Of a DNA stretch of 20,157 nt, positions 15,829 to 20,157 are shown piece after piece; positions within the stretch are counted from its first letter, which is position 1, and each line of letters starts with the position of its first letter. The notes under the pieces are model-generated. The model saw nothing but the letters and a program-made list of their open reading frames with translations. It did not search any database and was not told the DNA's origin. This stretch comes from Burkholderiales bacterium (GTDB lineage: Bacteria > Pseudomonadota > Gammaproteobacteria > Burkholderiales > SG8-39): NCBI GenBank assembly GCA_027457185.1, contig DAIDTN010000023.1, forward strand, positions 1 through 20,157. The letters run 5' to 3'. Both the position numbers and the translations under genes were made by a program.

Positions 15829-17136
15829 GTGATACCCGATTCCTTTAAACGCGATTTGCTCAATCGCGTCGATATTGTCGATATCATTCAGCGCCATCTG
15901 CAGCTGAAAAAAGCGGGCGCCAATTACAGCGCCTGCTGTCCGTTCCATAACGAAAAATCGCCCTCCTTTACCGTCAGTCCGTCGAAGCAGTTCTATCACT
16001 GCTTCGGCTGCGGCGCGCACGGCGACGCGATCGGCTTCCTGATGGAGTATTCCGGCCTGGGCTATATCGAGGCGATCAAGGAACTGGCCGCGGGCGCCGG
16101 CATGACCATGCCGGAGTTCGAACCGCGTTTCGGAAAAACGAAGGAAGAAGTCGGCCCCGATTTGTACGATATCATGCAGCGCGCGACCCAATACTATCGC
16201 GAACAACTGAAGGGTTCAGCACGTGCGATCGAGTACCTCAAGCGCCGCGGCCTGTCGGGCCAGATCGCGGCGCAATTCGGCATCGGCTACGCGCCCGACG
16301 GCTGGCAAAACCTGCAGGCGGTGTTTCCCGATTACGGCGACAAGAGCCTCAAGGACACGGGCCTGGTGATAGAAAACGATGCGGGCAAGCGCTACGACCG
16401 CTTCCGCGACCGCATCATGTTCCCGATCATCAACCAGCGCGGCTTCGTCGTCGGTTTCGGCGGGCGCATCATCGACGCGGGAGAGCCGAAATACCTCAAC
16501 TCGCCGGAGACGCCGCTGTTCGAGAAGGGGCGCGAGCTCTACGGGCTGCCGCAGGCGCGCCAGGCAATACGCGACGCCGGCCGCGTGCTGGTGGTCGAAG
16601 GCTATATGGACGTGGGGGCGCTGGCACAGCATGGCGTCGGCTATGCGGTGGCGACCCTGGGCACGGCGACGACGCCGGTGCACGTGCAAAAGCTGCTGCG
16701 CCAGGCCGACGAAATCGTGTTCAGCTTCGATGGCGATGCGGCCGGCAGAAAAGCCGCCTGGCACGCCCTGGAAGTGAGCCTGCCGGCGACGCTCGACAAC
16801 AAGACGATTCGCTTTTTGTTCCTCCCCGAGGGCGAGGACCCGGACAGCTATGTGCGCACCCAGGGCAAGGCGGCGTTCGAGGAGCTGGCGGGGCGCGCCG
16901 AGCCGCTCTCCGCCTATTTGCTCACGCAGTTGCGCGCGCGTGTGGACACCAACACCGCGGAAGGCCGTTCGCGCTTGCTCCATGAAGCCAAACCACTGGT
17001 CATGAACATCACTTCTGCTCCGGCGCTGCAATTGCAGCTGTTGAAGCGGGTCGCGGAGTTGGCCGGCATGACGCAAACCGAGATTGAGCAGCAATGGGAC
17101 CTTCGGCGTACCAAAGCGTTTGCCAGCGCCTGGTAG
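15829..17136 (+). CDS. dnaG: DNA primase DnaG, zinc and polymerase domains; ends at an in-frame amber codon
   Basis: DnaG makes RNA primers for replication. The start is GTG, and the protein opens MIPDSFKRDLLNRVDIVDII like other primases. Zinc ligands are Cys37, His40, Cys58 and Cys61. The TOPRIM polymerase core carries Glu257 (VVEGYMDV) and Asp301/Asp303 (FDGDAAG), plus RDRIMFPI. Reading stops at TAG 17134-17136 after 435 residues, where E. coli DnaG has 581. Coding sequence continues in the same frame for 160 more codons and encodes the missing DnaB-helicase-binding domain, giving 596 residues if read through. The stop falls in the Pro/Lys-rich linker between the two parts, very near the boundary of the E. 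coli polymerase core. Without the C-terminal part, interaction with DnaB should fail. Confidence 0.93.
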   Translation: MIPDSFKRDLLNRVDIVDIIQRHLQLKKAGANYSACCPFHNEKSPSFTVSPSKQFYHCFGCGAHGDAIGFLMEYSGLGYIEAIKELAAGAGMTMPEFEPRFGKTKEEVGPDLYDIMQRATQYYREQLKGSARAIEYLKRRGLSGQIAAQFGIGYAPDGWQNLQAVFPDYGDKSLKDTGLVIENDAGKRYDRFRDRIMFPIINQRGFVVGFGGRIIDAGEPKYLNSPETPLFEKGRELYGLPQARQAIRDAGRVLVVEGYMDVGALAQHGVGYAVATLGTATTPVHVQKLLRQADEIVFSFDGDAAGRKAAWHALEVSLPATLDNKTIRFLFLPEGEDPDSYVRTQGKAAFEELAGRAEPLSAYLLTQLRARVDTNTAEGRSRLLHEAKPLVMNITSAPALQLQLLKRVAELAGMTQTEIEQQWDLRRTKAFASAW

Positions 17137-17178
17137 AAACCCGAGCCGCCTAAAGTCAAGCGCACGGCCCCGCAGAGT

Positions 17179-17619
17179 GTGCAGCGCTGGTTGCTCAAGC
17201 GCCTGCTGGTCAAGTCCGCCCTGGCGCGCGAACTACCGCTTGAACGCTTCTACGGCGAGGATGTCGAATCAAGAGGACTGGTTGCCTTGGCCGAGTACTC
17301 GCTGGTTCAACCGGACCAGGGCGGCAATTTCGATGCTCTGGTGATTGACCATTTCCGCGGCACCGAGTTTGAAACCCTGTTCAACCAGTTGCGTTCCGAG
17401 TTGATCGTGCTCAATTTGTCCCCCGAGCAGGCCGAAGCCGAGTTTCGCGATTCACTGCCCAAGCTGGAGCGCGACCATATCGACCAGCAACTCAACGAGT
17501 TGCAGGAAAAGGCCAGAAATGGGGCGTTCAGCCGCGCCGACGCGGATCGGATGAACGAGCTGACCAAACGCAAGGCGACGCTGGATCAACGCCCGGGAGC
17601 AAACCGTCCCGTGGTATAA
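17179..17619 (+). CDS. dnaG: DnaG C-terminal helicase-binding domain, separated by the amber codon
   Basis: In frame with the first dnaG part, 160 codons run from 17137 to the TAA at 17617. They begin KPEPPKVKRTAPQSV (linker), then LLKRLLVKSALARELP, and continue as an ordinary primase C-terminal helical domain (DHFRGTEFETLFNQLRSE, EFRDSLPKLERDHIDQQLNE). The only early start candidate is the GTG at 17179, which has no Shine-Dalgarno sequence and lies 42 bases after the stop, so independent translation looks weak. The codons show no decay: no other stop or frameshift is seen. It may therefore be made by readthrough, by reinitiation, or the TAG may be an error in the sequence. Confidence 0.75.
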   Translation: MQRWLLKRLLVKSALARELPLERFYGEDVESRGLVALAEYSLVQPDQGGNFDALVIDHFRGTEFETLFNQLRSELIVLNLSPEQAEAEFRDSLPKLERDHIDQQLNELQEKARNGAFSRADADRMNELTKRKATLDQRPGANRPVV

Positions 17620-17620
17620 T
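17612..17620 (+). promoter_or_regulatory. rpoD promoter, extended -10, overlapping the dnaG stop
   Basis: TGGTATAAT is an extended -10 (TGnTATAAT) in which TAA is also the dnaG stop codon. The region at -35 has no consensus hexamer, which an extended -10 can tolerate. TCGCGACTTT follows, matching P1 upstream of rpsU except for one base. The rpoD ATG lies 44 bases after the box. Confidence 0.55.
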
Positions 17621-17663
17621 TCGCGACTTTTTTTCCAATACTTCACCGACTTAGGACAAGCTC

Positions 17664-19979
<2,316 letters not shown>

Positions 19980-19985
19980 TCTTTC

Positions 19986-20062
19986 GGGCCTGTAGCTCAG
20001 TTGGTTAGAGCAGAGGACTCATAATCCTTTGGTCCACGGTTCAAGTCCGTGCGGGCCCACCA
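19986..20062 (+). tRNA. tRNA with anticodon CAU; probably tRNA-Ile2 (lysidine type), otherwise elongator tRNA-Met
   Basis: The 77-base cloverleaf folds fully: acceptor GGGCCTG with CGGGCCC, D-arm with AGCTCAGTTGGTTAGAGC, anticodon stem GAGGA/TCCTT with loop CTCATAA, and T-arm with GGTTCAAGTCC. CCA is encoded (20060-20062). CAU can mean initiator Met, elongator Met or Ile2. G1-C72 excludes the initiator. C4-G69 and C5-G68 in the acceptor stem, discriminator A73, and the resemblance of the TTGGTC...GGTTCAAGTCC part to E. coli ileX favour Ile2, whose C34 is changed to lysidine by TilS to read AUA. It starts six bases after the rpoD stop. Confidence 0.95.
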
Positions 20063-20068
20063 ATAAAC

Positions 20069-20101
20069 AAGGGGTTACAGAAATGTAACCCCTTATTTTT
20101 T
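20069..20101 (+). terminator. Intrinsic terminator after the tRNA
   Basis: AAGGGGTTACA, the tetraloop GAAA and TGTAACCCCTT form a perfect 11-bp stem, followed by ATTTTTT. It begins seven bases after the tRNA CCA and would end the rpoD-tRNA transcript. Confidence 0.93.
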
Positions 20102-20157
20102 GGCTAAAGTACAACAAAAGTTCAACCGGCCCTCAAAGAAGAGTTAACGGATTGAGT

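Noticed and set aside
20063..20157. Integration of a mobile element at the 3' end of the tRNA
   Set aside because: The sequence after the terminator is less GC-rich, but only 56 bases are visible and no repeat of the tRNA end or integrase frame can be seen.

Overview
The window is high-GC (roughly 60-65%), gene-dense chromosomal DNA that looks betaproteobacterial. The best evidence is the macromolecular-synthesis cluster rpsU - yqeY - dnaG - rpoD followed by a CAU tRNA, together with a sigma-70 factor carrying a long Lys/Ala-rich N-terminal extension of the kind seen in Betaproteobacteria. The neighbouring sets ogt-xerD, folB/plsY and tsaD/rpsU point the same way. I cannot place it below class from the sequence alone.

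Layout. 1-2329 (minus strand): a zinc aminopeptidase-like lipoprotein cut by the window edge, a serine alpha/beta hydrolase overlapping it by one base, and a secreted SIMPL-domain protein. 2330-4269 (plus): a divergent promoter region, a 15-codon mini-ORF with a strong ribosome binding site, and an orphan fumarate-reductase/succinate-dehydrogenase-type flavoprotein. 4282-4353: a paired REP-like palindrome between convergent genes. 4380-6236 (minus): bipA/typA, interrupted by an in-frame TAG 31 codons before its expected end. 6502-7949 (plus): ogt and xerD. 7990-8346 (minus): folB. 8427-13479 (plus): plsY, a WecA/MraY-type sugar-phosphate transferase overlapping it, an outer-membrane beta-barrel protein, a Wza/EpsE-type export protein and a nine-repeat Sel1 protein, which together form a small polysaccharide-type module. 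13547-14667: a REP-like hairpin and tsaD (minus). 14668-20157 (plus): rpsU, yqeY, a second paired REP-like element, dnaG split by an in-frame TAG, rpoD, a tRNA with anticodon CAU, and a strong intrinsic terminator. The last 56 bases (20102-20157) are less GC-rich and hold nothing I can name.

How it fits together. rpsU, dnaG and rpoD link initiation of translation, replication and transcription; good -10 boxes lie before each. plsY begins phospholipid synthesis, tsaD and the tRNA serve translation, folB folate synthesis, xerD chromosome dimer resolution and ogt alkylation repair. The WecA-like, beta-barrel, EpsE and Sel1 genes probably serve surface polysaccharide export, but no polymerase, tyrosine kinase or further glycosyltransferase is present here.

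Most notable: two highly conserved genes, dnaG and bipA, both carry an in-frame amber codon with intact, family-typical coding sequence continuing in frame after it. Seven other genes in the window use TAG as their genuine stop, so wholesale TAG reassignment is unlikely. Sequence or assembly error, recent mutation, amber suppression or a real split of DnaG at its domain linker remain open. No CRISPR array, insertion sequence, prophage or complete new system is visible. No gene-free stretch exceeds 300 bases.
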